From the NCBI GenBank assembly GCA_027487055.1, contig JAIYEJ010000179.1, forward strand, positions 1-6,395: a stretch of 6,395 nt of DNA, written 5' to 3'. The notes under the pieces are model-generated. The model searched no databases and was not told where the DNA came from. It worked only from the letters and a program-made list of their open reading frames with translations. This DNA comes from Methylotenera sp. Lineage in GTDB: Bacteria; Pseudomonadota; Gammaproteobacteria; Burkholderiales; Methylophilaceae. This document shows, in pieces, positions 5,612-6,395 of this stretch. Within the stretch, counting starts at the first letter, position 1. Every line of letters begins with the position of its first letter. Both the position numbers and the translations under genes were made by a program.

Positions 5612-6395
5612 ATGGCTAAAATTATACTCATCCTCGCCCTATACTTAACAGCTTGTGCCCCCCAAAATTTAAGCACAAATAGTAACAAGGCTTATCAGAA
5701 AATTACTGGATTAAAAACGCCAGAATCGGTAGTGCAATCCAAAGATGGTCGTATTTTTATTTCAGAAATTGGCGAATTTGGCAAAGATGGCGATGGGCAA
5801 ATTAGCATAGTAGATACTGTAGGCAAATTCAGTGTTTTTTCAAGCGGTTTAGATGATCCGAAAGGCTTAAAGATTATTGGTGAAAATCTTTACGTGGCTG
5901 ATAAAACAAAGATTATAAAAATTGGTTTAAATGATGCCAAATCAAGTGTTTTTGTACCTGCCAGTGGCTTTGCAACCACGCCACAATTTTTAAACGACTT
6001 AGAAGCAGACTTACAAGGCAACTTGTATGTCTCGGATAGTGGCGATATTTTAGGCACAGGCAAAGGTGGGGCAATCTATAAAATCGACAGCAATGGCAAG
6101 GCTAGTTTAATTATTGATGGTAAACAAGATGCGCGTATTATGGCGCCAAACGGCTTGCTGGCAGACGACACTGGCAATATTTTGATTTATGTTGATTTTA
6201 CTTCGGGAGTTTTATACACCTTAAATCAACAAACCAAAGCGCTTGATGATATTGCAGAAGGATTTGGTGGTGGCGATGGCATTGTGCATCACTCTAACGG
6301 CACCATGTATGTAAGCGATTGGAAAAGTGGCAAAGTATTTAGCGTAAGCAGAAAACACGAGGTTACAATACTGAAAGATGGTTACCAATCAGCCG
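5612..6395 (+). CDS. SMP-30/gluconolactonase-like beta-propeller lipoprotein, 3'-truncated by window edge
   Basis: The frame is open from the ATG at 5612 to the right edge (261 codons, no stop), so the C-terminus is missing. The first residues are a lipoprotein signal: MAK, a hydrophobic core, then LTAC (12-15), making Cys15 the lipidated residue. The following sequence is a propeller with repeated blades of the type DGRIFISE, GNLYVSDSGD and GTMYVSDW. The four metal-ligand positions of the SMP-30/gluconolactonase family have good candidates in order: Glu38 (TPESV), Asn128 (FLNDLEAD), Asn180 (APNGLL) and Asp222 (GGGDGIV). Family members bind a divalent metal and hydrolyse sugar lactones, so a role after the PQQ dehydrogenase is attractive. 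A non-enzymatic NHL-type propeller remains possible. It begins 16 bases after the unknown secreted gene; GTGAG at 5596-5600 is a distant, weak ribosome site. Confidence 0.85.
   Translation, partial: MAKIILILALYLTACAPQNLSTNSNKAYQKITGLKTPESVVQSKDGRIFISEIGEFGKDGDGQISIVDTVGKFSVFSSGLDDPKGLKIIGENLYVADKTKIIKIGLNDAKSSVFVPASGFATTPQFLNDLEADLQGNLYVSDSGDILGTGKGGAIYKIDSNGKASLIIDGKQDARIMAPNGLLADDTGNILIYVDFTSGVLYTLNQQTKALDDIAEGFGGGDGIVHHSNGTMYVSDWKSGKVFSVSRKHEVTILKDGYQSA

Overview
The window is AT-rich, Gram-negative-type DNA with every gene on the plus strand. It most likely comes from a betaproteobacterium. The grounds are a long-type PurL very close to the proteobacterial enzyme, several Sec/Tat/lipoprotein-exported proteins, and periplasmic c-type cytochrome and PQQ-type dehydrogenase genes. 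A Methylophilaceae-like methylotroph would fit the base composition and gene content, but that is inference only.

Layout: (1) positions 3-1316 hold the C-terminal part of purL (purine synthesis), whose N-terminus lies off the left edge. (2) A 165-base AT-rich gap leads to a small exported ankyrin-repeat protein (1482-1967). (3) A 121-base gap (1968-2088) is dense in regulatory signals: a CRP-type palindrome (1990-2007), a good -10 box (2027-2032) at class II spacing, and a perfect 13-bp inverted repeat (2030-2060) over the predicted start site. (4) A run of five closely spaced genes follows, probably one operon: a monoheme cytochrome c (2089-2481), an FccB-like flavoprotein overlapping it by 8 bases (2474-3757), a PQQ sugar/sorbosone dehydrogenase-like beta-propeller (3775-4974), an unrecognised secreted protein (5023-5595) and an SMP-30/gluconolactonase-like lipoprotein that is open to the right edge (5612-6395).

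All five operon products carry export signals, so the cluster looks like an envelope redox module. A working hypothesis is that the PQQ enzyme oxidises an aldose or similar substrate to a lactone, the SMP-30-like lipoprotein hydrolyses the lactone, and the cytochrome carries electrons to the respiratory chain. The FccB-like flavoprotein would be either a sulfide/sulfur-compound dehydrogenase sharing that cytochrome or a component with a new role. The cytochrome signal peptide is encoded across a run of 17 T, and any single-base slippage there would destroy the protein.

No tRNA, rRNA, CRISPR array or insertion sequence was seen. No gene-free stretch exceeds 300 bases.
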